Source of the DNA: Lingula anatina
Lineage: Eukaryota; Brachiopoda; Lingulata; Lingulida; Lingulidae
Assembly (NCBI RefSeq): GCF_001039355.2
Contig: NW_019773514.1
Span: forward strand, 906,915-945,373
DNA length: 38,459 bases
Reading direction: 5' to 3'
Shown here: positions 11,901-30,450 of the stretch, piece after piece
Position numbering within the stretch: position 1 is the stretch's first letter
How the letters are laid out: every line of letters starts with the position of its first letter
Notes under the pieces: generated by a model
Seen by the model: the letters and a program-made list of their open reading frames with translations, nothing else
The model's database searches: none
Told to the model about the DNA's origin: nothing
Made by a program: the position numbers and the translations under genes

Positions 11901-13588
11901 AGAGCAAATATACTAATTGGAAATCAAAGATAACTGTGACACCACAAGATAATGAGCATATATGACTCTTTTTGAAAGGACTATTTCTGGATCACGATAT
12001 CACTAGCTTTTTATTAATTCACATCAAAACAGTTGCATTCATTGATACAGAATTACTTACAATGAATGTACTGCACTACATTAGGGGTCAGTCCATGCCT
12101 GGAAAGTGTCATAAGGACTTCAGCGGCACTCTTCCTCCATGGCACATTGTGTGCAGGACACCAGCTGGTGATGGCACTGAACAACAAAGTCAGGTCATCT
12201 TTTCTGGCCAACTCCTCTGCTGGGGCTGTGTGGCTGCACAGTCGTACAAGCACCTGTGAAGTATCACGTGCTGATTATTAAAAATAGTGTATGCATATTT
12301 AAAGGCTAGCATTACTTTTATTTTAGGCATTAAACAACTCCAATCTCCAATGGGAGTCATTAGAGTCTATTGGCACTGCTAGGAGTGCAGGAGTCCACAT
12401 TAGATGGGGTTAACTTTTTAGTGATTAGGTTAAAGCCCTAAATGCCAGGGTTTGGGAATGTCGTCTTAGAAAGCAATACAAAAATGACGCACAAAACATG
12501 GTGAATTTGTACTGTTCTGCAATAGATTGTAATGCTAGAGAAAATTACGTGGGTATAATCTGACAGCTGTTATTCATTACATTTTCCTCCAAATCCCCCG
12601 ACACCTCGGTTAACTTTATGCTATGTAACAAGACTTTAGCCCTTTTCAGACAATTTCCATTACAGTTTTACAAGAACTATATGCCAGTTTTATCTTTGTA
12701 TATGTACAATATTTCAAGTTAACAATTTCAAGGGAGCAGAATCATCAGTAGAAATATTTTATATGGGAACCAACCTAATAAATCAATTTTCAGCATAGCA
12801 ATACTTTTTTTAATGCTTTGAACTCTAAAACTGCCAACAGTCAGAAAAATCTCATCCCTGTTACAATTTACAAAGTAGTTGCTACACAGCAAATTACCTG
12901 CACAAATACTTTCTGCAGCAGAATTCTCCTTTCCTCTGATGTAAACTCACTGTGGCTACGGTCCTCAATCTTTGCTCCAGGGAGATCAAAGAACAGATAG
13001 AGGCATTTGACCAGTGTGGAAGGAAGGGAAGCTGCTGTCATACAGTCTATTAAACTATGGGCACCGGTACTGAGGAGATTCAGAGTACTCAGCAACATCC
13101 AGCCATTGCTGGATTCTTCTGTCGTGTCAATCTCCAAGAACTTGACAATGGCACAACTTGCTGCTTCTGGAAATAAGAATATGTTTCCAAATAAAAAGAG
13201 ATATATTTTCTGATTAAATATAAAAATAGCTTTAAAAAGCACCCGTCACATAATTAAGTTACAAAGGAAATGTTTGGATATATTATATATATTATGTAAA
13301 GTTTCAAATAATTTCTTTTAGCCCATGATTAGCTATTGATGGTGAAGGTAAATCAGCAGTCATGTTCAGCTATAAATGATATCTTAATATCGTAAATAGT
13401 AATTATTTGAATCTTTGATTATGTATTATTATTATTGCAGGTTTAATGAAACACTAGAATGCACTTGACATTGCTATTTTATTAGCAATTAAGATATCCA
13501 GGTTACACAATCAAAGTCCTTGGGTGTTAACATTTGTTATCACAATAGCAATCTTTGCTAATCTTTTTAAGGACCCCCCTCCCCCCCA

Positions 13589-13620
<32 letters not shown>

Positions 13621-16600
13621 CAGAACAAATGTTCATAATACTATACAATCATATATATTAGAGAAAGTTTACAGAGATTTTATGTTTCTCTGATATTCTA
13701 CATTTTCGTCCTTGATTTTGTAACGGCAATTTTAATTGGCACTGATAAGATGTAACTTGTAATATCACCACTTGACATATAATATTGACAAATGAATTGT
13801 AATATAATTGATTGCATTCAAAGGTCTCCATAAGCAACTTTCCCAGGTTATTTCCACAACCTGTTTACTTTTGTTTGAACTAATAGCACAAGCATTCAGG
13901 AGTGACATTCCATCCACAGATTTATCTCTAGCAAATCAATGTTTTCTATTTTTGATAAGAAAGTTAGCTTTATTGACCTCCCCATAGTGCCAAGCCAGTA
14001 GCCATTTCATCTGTACCATCAGCATTACCATTTAACAATTCTATTCGCAAAAGTTCACATCAAGAATGCCGTCCTAATGTCCATTGATTTGACCATGTCC
14101 AGTTGGAATTGGTATGTTATATTTAATAGGTTGATGAAGAAAATAAGTAGAATTTGCCCTGTGTATCTCTCTCTCTGTGTATGTGTAGGGTGCCATTTTA
14201 CTGTGGATACTTCTCCTGAATATTGATCACTGCCAGAAAAATCAATGCTGGCGGCCGGAGTTGATATAAGCGCACACTACTTTCCTGATGGAATCAATTT
14301 AAGATGCACATTCTAACAGACAGGGATTTTATTGCACTGAAGTGAAACACACTTATCAGAACCCTTCATACAATGAAAAGAAACACATACCATTATGGAG
14401 TGTGTAAACCCACGTCTAAAACAATAATAGGTAAAAATGACTTAATTAGCACTAGTTTGAATGGTCTTCTCTTTTGTCTGTTTGGAATTACATATAGTAC
14501 AGCAGTGTCCCTTATTTTCAATTCAGTTTAGATTTGTGAAATTATTCTAAAACACCATACTCTTTTGTTTTTGTTATATTTTCTAAACTTCAGTAAAATA
14601 CCTTCCAATTTAAGTAAATTGATATTGTTATGCACAAAACCATTACGTAATTTTTGACATTAAAAAACAAAAGCATTCCCATTACTTCCAAATGCCAAAC
14701 TCCTACAGACATCCATTAAAAAACATGTAATAAAGTGTCACATGTAATGGGCTACATACATTTTCGCATTGTCATGAAAAGATGATTGCATCTGCAATCA
14801 ATGTCATTGCATGTTGCATATTAATCATCATCATGGGTATGCAAACATCATAACATTGCATTGCTTCTTCCACTTGATGTATTATCAGATCAATAAGGGT
14901 TTTGAAAAACTCAAACAAAAGCAGTAAGATGTTTATGCAATTGTATTAATATAATTACTTATATAACCATATGGTGACATGTCATAATTCATCGATTATT
15001 GTACTCAATCTCTCCATTTCTTTCTTTTTTATGATAATAATACTAAACTACGGTGCTGTATATCCTACATTTATAACAAAACTATTCAAAGCTGACATAT
15101 ATAAACTTGCCAGAGGTTATCTTGCAAAACTGGATTTTCAGACACTCAAACTTAGAACAGAGTTTTGCTATTGATTTTGCACCATTTCTTCTCTGAGGTG
15201 GTTGAAATGCGATCTGCAGCTTGCATTGATTCCGAGTAATTTGAGAAATCATATCATTTCTGCCCAGACCACAATGCTCCAACTTGGACTGAAATAACCA
15301 CATGAAGGCGTCACTGTTCTATCTTTTGGGTTATGAAATAGCTTTCTAGATAATTTCCTCATCGTTTTGGGAATCACTAGCCAAAATATAAACTAGACAC
15401 TCTTTTTCACTGTTTAAAAAATCTAACAAAATAAAAAAATTGTTTTTTTTTAACAAAAGTAATAGTTATGACGGTAAAAAGTTTTAAGCCTAAATTATAT
15501 AATGTTATCAATACAGGGTGCACACTGTTCTTTAATTTTCTATGATGGTGGTACAAAATATATACTAGTAATCGTTATATTGGCTGGGGCAGATTCTTAA
15601 AAGATGTACTTGATGAGAAATTTTTGCCACAAAACCCAACCAAATGCCACCATGTAGTTTCAAATAGTAATAGTAATAGTAAAACACAGGACATTGCTTC
15701 ATATTTCTCAGAAAATGATATCTAATTAGATAATTTCTGCTTTCTTTCTGTGCCATATATAACACTCAGTCATTTTCAGCAACTCATTTGAATAAATATA
15801 CAACTGTTCAGTGAGCTACATCCATACATTGGAGTAATTTTTATGCAACGTGCATGTAGTACAATGTCATTTAGCAGACTTTTACAAACTGGAGGGACAG
15901 ATAAATTGGTCAATTATCATCCAGAAATTTGAAAGAGATGTAGTTTTAAAGCTAAGTTTCGTCTGAACAAGGGATTAATTAGGTTTATGACTTGGCGTAT
16001 CAACTTAATTTTAATTGTATAAGAACCTACTAGATGCACTTAACTGGGAATCCACGCTTGCTTCAAATGTAACTTTAAATAATCAACATCATTTTATAAT
16101 GTGCATAATTTAAATAAATGTCTACTGAAAAGGTCCCCTTCATAGTACATGTATAAAAACAATATACCATTTGAAGAGTGCAGACTGATGAAGACCTAAA
16201 GACTGAAAATGTCCTATTCCAGCTACCTAATCCCTTCCCACTTCTTCCCAGATTCTAAAATGAAACTGTCAGCCTGTGATCAATAAATCTCCATAAATCA
16301 AGCTTTAAAATTGATCTGATAATTGGAACTGTCATTCATCATTATCTCACAGAATGCACCAGTTATATATTTAAGCGGATTTATATACATATATCTTATC
16401 TTTCTACCTGCATTGTTTAAATAGTGCAAATTAATTATAAACCATTGGTTAATATGAGTGTTCATCAAGACTTAAAAATGCCAATGCAGTTCCAAGGATC
16501 AAATGCATCTGGTAAAATCAGCAAAAATACAAAATTCATAATTCAATTTATAATGGTATGTTGAAATATGCATTTTCTACCCCTGTAAATAATGCAATCA

Positions 16601-18733
16601 CATAAAAGCTGGACATACTCTAACAGGATTACTTGCTTGGTAGAAAAGAAAAATAGAAACCAACGACTCTCTAATATTATAAAGGCATAGCTTAGATAAA
16701 ACAGTCAAGGAATTTTGTCACATAAAAAACATAACACCAAGAGGAATGCCCCCCTCACCATTTGTTTTGTCATTGTTCAATATCAAGCTACAGTCGTCAA
16801 AACTATAGATTACCTTTTGCAAATTTAAAATATGAATTGAATAACATAAAATTTTTGCTTGATAAACTTAAAGTGACCAGGAAACTGCCCTAATATATGC
16901 ACTTTAGACAGTGAGTCAATTTCTCTCCTTAATATAAACTATTTTTCAGGGGGTCAGGGGGCAGATAAAACAATATAGAGCCAACAGCATTATTATTACT
17001 ATTAACCCATGACATGGCTATGGCAGGTGACAATTTGTACAAAAGTTCAGCCTATAAATTACTGATAACTGAAGAATATGACCGCGGGCCAAATTCTCTG
17101 TGTACCAATTACAATTGATATCAATAAACAACAGATTATAAATAATAATTTTAAAAATCACAACCATCTCCCCCACATTGATATTAGGTATATTTAGATA
17201 CAAATTACCAACTCCATTATAAATACAGACACATGTAGTTATACCAAGACACCTTATTGGCAAAAATAGGGTGAACATTTTTCTCTCACAATCTCTTTGT
17301 TTATACACAGAATTATGCCAATGAATACATAAATGATTGATTAAAAAGTACCTGCTTGTTTAAGTGTTTTTATTAATGTAAACAAACTTTTCAAAAATAC
17401 ATATAAACAGTACTATTTTGGCAGGGCCATGCAAACGGGTGAGATAATGTACATAAACAGACTAGAATCTCATCATCTATCATAATCTGATACTTGTGAC
17501 AACATCTAATGGCGGATTTGCCTTGAAAGCATTGCTCTGTTGAGTCATCAAGTCAAACTGGCAATTTTGGCAGCAAATTGCAAGCTTTCATTCAAAGGCA
17601 TAATTCAAATAAACCTACCAATAATTATAAATTAATACTACATGTACTGTTATTCAGTGTTTTTTTAAGCAATTTGCAAATATCTAATACGTTTCAAAGG
17701 TTACAAGTATATTGCAAACTGTGTCGTGTTCACAAACAGACACAACATATTCATAGCTATCCAGCTCTGGGAGACATCTATTCCAAATAATCTACATATA
17801 CAAGACTAGAAAGACACAATCAGGTATTTCCCCACTTTCCCTTTTTAGAATGTAACTGTCAACACCTGCTATCACTTCCATTTGAGTACAATATGATCAA
17901 AATTTCATATCATGTAGGATACAAAATATTCAAAACTGATAGCCCAAAATAATTTATCCTCATAATGCAGCATCAGCATTGGTTCTATGCCAGATGTCAA
18001 TAAAACTGAAGCAAGAACAATAAAATTGTATAAGTTTATTCTGCTATTTGCCAACCTTTCTGATTTGGGACAAAAGACTTACAGCCCCATACTTGAAGGA
18101 TCAGATAGGCAAAAACATTTTTACCTGTTGATTGGTTGGATGCTCTTCTCCTGATCTCTGTCACCATCAACTTGGACACATGGCTACAAAACTGGAGGAT
18201 GTCACCAAATTTTTCTGTCATATCATTGGAAGGGGAACCTCCAAACACCTTAAAGGGCCACAAAAACACAAGAATAAATCGAGAAACAAAATTAACAATA
18301 GGATATCTTTTTTTGATATTTAGAATTAGGTCACTATGACCCCCTTCCCGCCCTGCCTGACCAGTCCAGCCCTCTGCCAAAATTCAGGTCTGTGTATGTG
18401 TATATGTGCACATTTTCTTGTACACTTATGCATGTGTACATATGTGCATGGACGGTAGGTAGGATGGGTGGTCACTAGATTTTAATGGTGAGGATATCTT
18501 TTCATTATCTTTGTATTATTTTCCACTTTATATATTCTTACCTTACAAAACAAGGGTAGCATGTTGTATAATTTTTCTTCTTGGTCTTTTGATGTATATG
18601 ATGTTGACGGATGACGGAACTCAGCAAACAGTTTGCGCAGATGGGTTAGCCCTAAACTGTTGTCTGAGTTGCTCTGGCTAACTTCCATGCCAGGCCGGGC
18701 ACTCTGCCCTACTAGCTTGCGCATTAAATTCAT
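5946..18733 (-). CDS. WDFY3 (Alfy) autophagy scaffold, N-terminal 531 residues
   Basis: Known role: a giant FYVE/BEACH/WD40 scaffold that links ubiquitinated aggregates to autophagy. Only the N-terminal helical-repeat part is here. Coding exons on the minus strand: 18733-18542, 18248-18125, 13166-12898, 12253-12061, 11679-11493, 11176-11010, 8815-8760, 8302-8156, 7717-7620, 6106-5946. All have GT-AG sites and compatible phases (1594 nt, ending in phase 1). Matches recalled from the vertebrate family include GLTHLRKLF, SKLMVTEIRRRASN, PSTLVKCLYLFFDLP, PAEELARKDDL, LLFSAITSWCP, PWRKSAAEVLMT, PLEIVEMF, ANYFILEPQHTLSQFAEK and KDVFREVGLLEV. The start codon at 18733 follows a 5' UTR piece whose acceptor precedes 18777. 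The remaining roughly 3000 residues must lie left of the window; no further exon is visible in the last 5.9 kb. Introns carry a PIF-like element (6250-7358) and a hAT MITE (19148-19303). Confidence 0.93.
6250..7358. mobile_element. PIF/Harbinger-like non-autonomous transposon
   Basis: Perfect 34-bp terminal inverted repeats begin GGCCACACTTTTTTA at 6250-6283 and end at 7358. They are flanked by a 3-bp TTA duplication (6247-6249 and 7359-7361). A TWA target duplication with GG-starting termini is characteristic of PIF/Harbinger. The 1109-bp interior has no transposase. It carries a CpG-rich stretch (about 6340-6840) with GCGCATGCG at 6486 and CCACGTGG at 6503, followed by a protein-like open frame at 6513-6749 without its own ATG. 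It lies in the WDFY3 intron between exons 7620-7717 and 5946-6106. Confidence 0.85.
8113..8141. repeat. GAT/ATG trinucleotide microsatellite
   Basis: An imperfect run of GATGAC/GATGAT units, mostly GAT near its right end. It lies about 14 nt inside the WDFY3 intron whose donor is at 8155 on the minus strand. Confidence 0.7.
8816..11009 (-). other. WDFY3 intron, no other gene seen
   Basis: AT-rich intron of 2.2 kb between exons 11176-11010 and 8815-8760. It contains a short AC run near 9029 and A/T homopolymers (about 9081 and 9789). The 114-residue frame at 9215-9559 shows no family features and no splice context. Confidence 0.6.
13167..18124 (-). other. Large WDFY3 intron, no other gene seen
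   Basis: This 5-kb intron separates exons 18248-18125 and 13166-12898. It includes a C-run followed by a long A-run at about 13571-13619. Frames of 60-114 residues inside it are random, and no RNA gene was recognised. Confidence 0.6.
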
Positions 18734-18777
18734 GCTCCTCCTCCCTTATGTACTTGAATTACATGTCATCCAAATAC
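18542..18777 (-). other. WDFY3 first coding exon with 5' UTR segment
   Basis: The acceptor AG is at 18779-18778, followed by 44 nt of 5' UTR, then the ATG at 18733. The exon ends TGTAAG before a GTAAGAAT donor. The 64 codons encode the N-terminal GLTHLRKLF...EEKLYNMLPLF pattern expected at the start of WDFY3. Confidence 0.88.
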
Positions 18778-19147
18778 CTGAAATATAATACATGAGAAAT
18801 AGAGCAAAATTTACCTGATTTGAGGAATTTTACAAATCAAAATAAATATTTTGCAGTTGAAAATGTTGGGAGAAAATTAAATTTTTGTGTTAAATTTGTC
18901 AAATGCTTCAGAGAATAAGAGGTAAATAAAAGCCTCCATATTCAATAGTAAAAGGAGATTATGATTTACTTAGACGTGTTATTATTTGTACCAGGTCTAA
19001 AATGAACATCATTTATTTTGTTTCTTCATACAGCTTATGCCTTATTTTTTGTTCCAAATATATACCTTTCCGTACTAAACCTTACTTAAGAATCTCATGA
19101 TTATATACATACAAATTTTTTTTATAATTAATTTATACAATAACAAT

Positions 19148-19303
19148 CAGTGTTAGAAATTAAGGATGGACCGTCTGCCCTGGGTTGACAACTTTCAGAA
19201 CAGGATGAGAAGTTTACCCATCCGGCAGACATTCAGTCCAGCTACTTTTTAAGATGGCTGGACCTTTGGTCCAGCAACTAATTTTCCTAAGAGGCAAACA
19301 CTG
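19148..19303. mobile_element. hAT-type MITE, 156 bp
   Basis: The ends are CAGTGTTAG and CAAACACTG. A perfect 8-bp direct repeat ATAACAAT flanks the element at 19140-19147 and 19304-19311. CAGTG termini and an 8-bp target duplication are diagnostic of hAT. The interior has GGTCCAGC/GGACCTTTGGTCC motifs but no coding capacity. It lies in the first intron of WDFY3. Confidence 0.87.
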
Positions 19304-19805
19304 ATAACAATCATTATTTTCATTTAATGTCTTGGTGAATGTTTAACCATACTTCACTGACAGTAAATTAAATGCAAGAAAGATGATAACAGCATGCTCT
19401 TTTAACCTGTTTGCCTCTACATATGACAGAAGAAGGCAAAATTGTGCACCCAGTCATAAAACTCTGGTCAGACCAAAGAGTATGGTGTACCATATGAGTG
19501 CAATGTTTTAAGCTAATGCTACAGTTAGGTAGTAACAAAACAGGCAGAGGCACTGTTCGTTTCAATGATCTATGGGAAAAGCAATTTGTATTTATGTCAG
19601 CAAAATTATCACCAAAACCTGTTTCCGTCTTCAACACATTTCAGCCATGCAGTACTTAAGGGAGCACAGTAAAATTGCGGCCTGTGTGAAGCGCCAATGC
19701 TTCTGCAGCGCATTGCCAAGGAGGCGGTGTTATTACCATGGTTTGGACGTGTATTTTTCATAGTGAGCAATTATGAATTATTACTTTGGCCACATGAAGA
19801 CTTAC

Positions 19806-19950
19806 CTTTAGAAGAAACTTTCCGTTGAAATATGACAATCATCAAAATATTTTTCGCATCACTTCATTTGCCGGAATATTTACACGTCGAATGAAAAAAT
19901 TATCCTGCAGGATGCCATATTGGAGCAATTGGTTGCGCATGCGTGCATTA
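19806..19950 (-). promoter_or_regulatory. Probable WDFY3 promoter and non-coding first exon
   Basis: On the minus strand a strong donor (TCTAAAG then GTAAGTC, GT at 19805-19804) could join to the acceptor before 18777. Upstream are an NRF1-like palindrome ACGCATGCGC (19935-19944) and an adjacent CCAAT box (19928-19932), the usual equipment of a TATA-less housekeeping promoter. The transcription start is not determined; the right edge is approximate. Confidence 0.55.
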
Positions 19951-20053
19951 TCTCTTCTCAACTACCGCATTCCACAACGTCAATGTAATGCTGGATGGGA
20001 AGGGATAATTCTTCATGTTAACATTGTAAATTTTAAATCCACTTCTGATACTT

Positions 20054-20055
<2 letters not shown>

Positions 20056-20091
<36 letters not shown>
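20056..20091. repeat. Long A homopolymer
   Basis: A run of about 36 A bases between the WDFY3 promoter region and the EXOSC5 3' end. Downstream, to about 20600, no gene is supported. Confidence 0.9.
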
Positions 20092-20096
<5 letters not shown>

Positions 20097-20620
20097 TAAG
20101 TCCTTACCACATTTTGCTTTGTCATATGCATATTCTATGACTTAGCAATTTATTTATATGCGAGAGACTGCTTACATTTATGCCTGAAGAATGCTGCTCC
20201 TCATTCTTCCCAACTAGGATCCACAATGGTTCTCAACCATTTCTAATTGGTATGAATACATACACTGTTTGTATGTTGATTCGGGAAGCACATGAGCACC
20301 TCAAGTTTCCCATCATTTTTCCTGCTAGACATCAAAGTGATACATCTAGTTATAGACAATTTAAACAAATGAAATAAAAAATTAAATCACAAACAGAATA
20401 CTAATTGTGCCAATTTCCCAAACTAGTCTATAGGAGATAGAAATGTTGGATCTCAGCTTACATTAGTATCAATTAATGAAATTTTAATTTGCATTCTTTA
20501 ATGTTGAGAAACTATGTGACATGTGCAGCAGAATAATTTCATTTTGTGTACTGTAAATACTGAGTACAATTGTACAAACAACCTCTTGGAACACAACAAG
20601 TTTGTAACTTGGGATCACAT

Positions 20621-20626
20621 TTTATT
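20621..20626 (-). terminator. EXOSC5 polyadenylation signal
   Basis: AATAAA on the minus strand, about 40 nt after the EXOSC5 stop codon; it implies a very short 3' UTR. Confidence 0.7.
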
Positions 20627-20664
20627 GTGCCATGACAAAACAGTATTACTCCAATTTGGTACAT

Positions 20665-22567
20665 TTACTTTGATAGTTTTCTAGCCATTGTGTCTCTAAA
20701 GAACTGGAATATATGTTTACTAGCTTCTCTGCAGTGAATTAAGCATATCTGGAACTGGTCACTAGTAAAACTGCCTGTAGTGTAAGTGGCAATCACCTCA
20801 AAATTGCTACTTTCATAAGCAAAAATCATCAAGGCAGTTAAGTCAGATTCCTGTTCAAGAGTGGGATCTAAAATCAATTCACCTTCACTATTTAGCCCAC
20901 ATGTTACTGCTGCCACAAGATACTTCATGTCCACACAGGCATCAAGCATAGCCATACAAACACAGTTGATACACGTGGCCAAAAAAGACCCAGAGTTATG
21001 CATTTCTTGGATAACAATATCAATGGCAGTCCTGGGATACAACGTGGCAGCAATGGCAGTCTCACATGTGTTTCTTAGAATCCTCTCTTGGATTTTTTCT
21101 TTGCATCCTGGCAAGCCAACTTTCATTTTGAAAACAACTTCCACCGAGGCTTTGTCTGATAGTTCTTTAGCTACCTTCACCTCCCCTGGTCCATAAACTG
21201 CTGCTAGTGCACAACAGTCCCCTTGGCTAAAGCTTGCAGAACCATCTGAACGAGAAAGGACACTCACTTCACTCAGCATGGGTCGAAGTTCCATTGGACT
21301 GGAAGACCTAGTTCTGAAAAATTAAAATGGCTTCATGTCACATGAACAGGTATCAGGCCTGTAGCCAGGGGGTTTTTGAAAGAACTGCCCTTTTTGTCAG
21401 GAAAAGGTCCATTCTGGATACAATTTGATCTAGGTACACATAAGTTTCATTGAAAATGTCCCCTTTTTCAGGAAAAAAAACCTTTTGAATTTGCTGGCCA
21501 TGGGCCTGTGTTCTACTATGTGGCAATGACTCTTGTCATCTTTTTTAGGCAAATGGTGAAATTTTACTAACTGTCTTCATCGAGGCCTTATAAAAAACTG
21601 ATCACTGATAATCCCATACATCAATAATGGCCAGAGTAGAATGAATGATATCTACTTTATGGAAATATTTAAGCAGTTTTAGTATCTTTTAGTATCTCAT
21701 TCAATTCGCCCCTATCCACTTTATTCACTTGGCTTAAACCGATTAAACGTGCTTATACACACTAACATTTTAAACTAGAGGATCAGAGAGGCGATACCGC
21801 CTCCGAATATTGTACCACCAGCTGGAGCAAGCGCATTCGTATAGACCCCCACATACACAAAATAAGGGGTGCAGCCACCAGTCTTGTGCTTGACAAGCTG
21901 TAAAAATGCAATCAACAAGAATTTTCAAAATATGCAAAAAATATATATAACTAAAAATGGTGCAATCAAAGTTAAGTTCATTGTAAGGTAGGTCAAAGGT
22001 CAATTTCAAGGTCACAGTAAATTGCCAGTATATGACTTCCTATCCAACTTCAATAGTAACTATGGACCTATCTCTGCCAGTTTTGGAGATAAAAGGGAAG
22101 CAAAATTTGCAAAGTTCAGTTCATGGTGAAAAGTAGGTCAAAGGTCAATTTCAAGGTCACANNNNNNNNNNNNNNNNNNNNNNNNNNNNNNNNNNNNNNN
22201 NNNGTTTTAGTATCTTTTAGTATCTCATTCAATTCGCCCCTATCCACTTTATTCACTTGGCTTAAACCGATTAAACGTGCTTATACACACTAACATTTTA
22301 AATAAAATTACAAATCTGAGCAGGGATTATGACATTAATAACTTAACGAAAATGCCAAGTTACGACTACCAAATACAAAATAAAATCCCGTACGTCTCCA
22401 AGTTCAAACCAGAGTCTAATCAAATGGAGAGTAAGTTGAGGTAAATTAGAGCAAAAAAAAGTACTGTGCTGGCTGTACAATTTCGAAGCTTAGAATCAAT
22501 AATCTTAATTTCATATTTGGTAACTCTAAATTCGAAGCTGTGTCACCCACCGAAATTTAGAACCCAT
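20665..22567 (-). CDS. Exosome component 5 (RRP46 homologue)
   Basis: Known role: a catalytically inactive RNase PH-like ring subunit of the RNA exosome, which degrades and processes RNA in nucleus and cytoplasm. The main exon (21313-20665) encodes one RNase PH fold: LSRSDGSASFSQGD, AAVYGPGEVKV, GLPGCKEK, ILRNTCETAI, YPRTAIDIVIQ, then a C-terminal half with LILDPT and ASKHIFQF, in the order found in vertebrate EXOSC5. An ATG at 21294 would give 209 residues. The AG at 21315-21314 shows the exon is spliced. A matching upstream exon is proposed at 22567-22551 (ATGGGTTCTAAATTTCG, donor GTGGGT, phase 2), giving 221 residues, close to the human 235. The exon 1 assignment is inference and its intron contains the assembly gap. 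Divergent neighbour: DDX5. Confidence 0.9.
21354..21508. mobile_element. Old hAT-like MITE
   Basis: Imperfect terminal inverted repeats: CAGGCCTGTAGCCAG at the left and the complement of CAGGCCCATGGCCAG at the right (12 of 15 positions agree). The 155-bp interior is AT-rich with CCCTTTTT motifs. No target duplication was recognisable, so it is degenerate or misdelimited. It lies in the EXOSC5 intron. Confidence 0.5.
21775..22161. mobile_element. Truncated tandem-unit element at assembly gap
   Basis: Sequence 21676-21774 is repeated exactly at 22204-22302, after the gap. The copies diverge at TTTTAAA: one continues CTAGAGGATCAGAG, the other TAAAATTAC. The inserted segment therefore starts at 21775. 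It has a hairpin-like AGGCGATACCGCCT near its start and two units with AGGTCAAAGGTCAATTTC, 145 bp apart (21990 and 22135). The right end is lost in the Ns. Confidence 0.6.
22162..22203. other. Assembly gap, 42 Ns
   Basis: Flanked by a 99-bp exact repeat (21676-21774 and 22204-22302), so it joins two overlapping contigs, one carrying an insertion and the other empty. Confidence 0.95.
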
Positions 22568-22956
22568 TGTTGATCGGTGCGCGGGCATTCACGTGCTAGA
22601 CATGCGCAACGATTTACGCACAATGAAACAAAAGCGCGCCAAAAACTAGTTCTAAAATCGACAAAGTTTTTTGGTTTTGAAAGTTGTGAGATAATAGAAT
22701 ATATGATATCGTTGACTTTAAATTATACACCTGATAGCTTATTTAAGAAATTTTAGTGATACATGACGGTTTTCGTGTTGATTGCGTAAGAATACTTCTA
22801 ATCACTTCCTGCCATTTATCGCCATTTTTCCATTGTAGAAGTGAGAGGAAGATATTGGGGTCTCAAAATCTGCAATTTTAACTGATCCAGAGAGTAAACT
22901 TCGCTATTTTAAAGAAAACAAGAGATTTATATCTTCGGAAACTACCAAGGTACAAA
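22568..22956. promoter_or_regulatory. EXOSC5/DDX5 bidirectional promoter region
   Basis: The interval between the proposed EXOSC5 ATG (minus) and the DDX5 ATG (plus) is locally CpG-rich, unlike its surroundings. It contains CACGTG near 22592, CATGCGCA near 22604 (NRF1 half site), CACTTCCTG near 22804 (ETS-like) and CGCCATTTTT near 22820 (YY1-like). No TATA box is positioned convincingly for either gene. Promoter function is inferred from head-to-head layout and motifs. Confidence 0.55.
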
Positions 22957-29893
<6,937 letters not shown>

Positions 29894-29937
29894 AAATGTG
29901 TTCTAGTAACTTATTTAGAACTTTGTTTCCGTCATTG

Positions 29938-30024
29938 GTAAGTACACAATTATGGGTCCCTTTTCTGAAAACCATACCATGTATATTAATGGGATCTTTT
30001 AAGTTTGTTTTGGTGTAATTTCAG
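29938..30024 (+). other. Possible DDX5 3' UTR intron
   Basis: A GTAAGTAC donor at 29938 and a TGTAATTTCAG acceptor ending 30024 define an 87-nt intron in the 3' UTR. The junction would lie 44 nt after the stop codon, just inside the usual distance that avoids nonsense-mediated decay. The same sites are present in both haplotype copies downstream. Confidence 0.5.
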
Positions 30025-30102
30025 ATTGAGTTTGATTGCATTGAAGTGGTATGCTGAATTTTCAGTAGGGGGAACTGTGACTGTGTACAGACATTTAAAT
30101 TA

Positions 30103-30108
30103 AATAAA
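30103..30108 (+). terminator. DDX5 proximal polyadenylation signal
   Basis: AATAAA in the 3' UTR. In the second haplotype (near 35625) the same site reads AATTAA. Confidence 0.5.
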
Positions 30109-30320
30109 AACTAGAGGACCATTCGTGTACAGACAATAACTGACTACTGAACTATTTCAGGTATATGTGAATGATTTTAATGGAACTTGATAATGAGTTG
30201 TGTTCTAAGGATTTCTAGGATAAGCAGAGGGGTTTCTGGGATAAGCAGGAAGGGGAGGGGGGTGTCCAGTTATGATTTTATTTCAGTGTTAGAATATATA
30301 TGTGGCTTTAAACACAAAGT

Positions 30321-30326
30321 AATAAA
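30321..30326 (+). terminator. DDX5 distal polyadenylation signal
   Basis: AATAAA within GTAATAAAAG, about 430 nt after the stop codon. It is unchanged in all three copies and is therefore the better candidate for constitutive use. Confidence 0.55.
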
Positions 30327-30450
30327 AGTATTTAATTAACTACCACTGTTCTTGCTACTTTCATTAAAAAGATGCTGTTTTATCTGCACATTTTCTCATT
30401 CTTATAATTCGGTGCATAGTGTGTGAGAATGTAATAGCGGTGGTTTTAAA

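Noticed and set aside
18036-18380. 114-residue minus-strand frame as a whole gene
   Set aside because: Only 18125-18248 is coding: it is a WDFY3 exon, and the rest is flanking intron read through.
20861-21196. 111-residue plus-strand frame
   Set aside because: It is the antisense shadow of the EXOSC5 exon.
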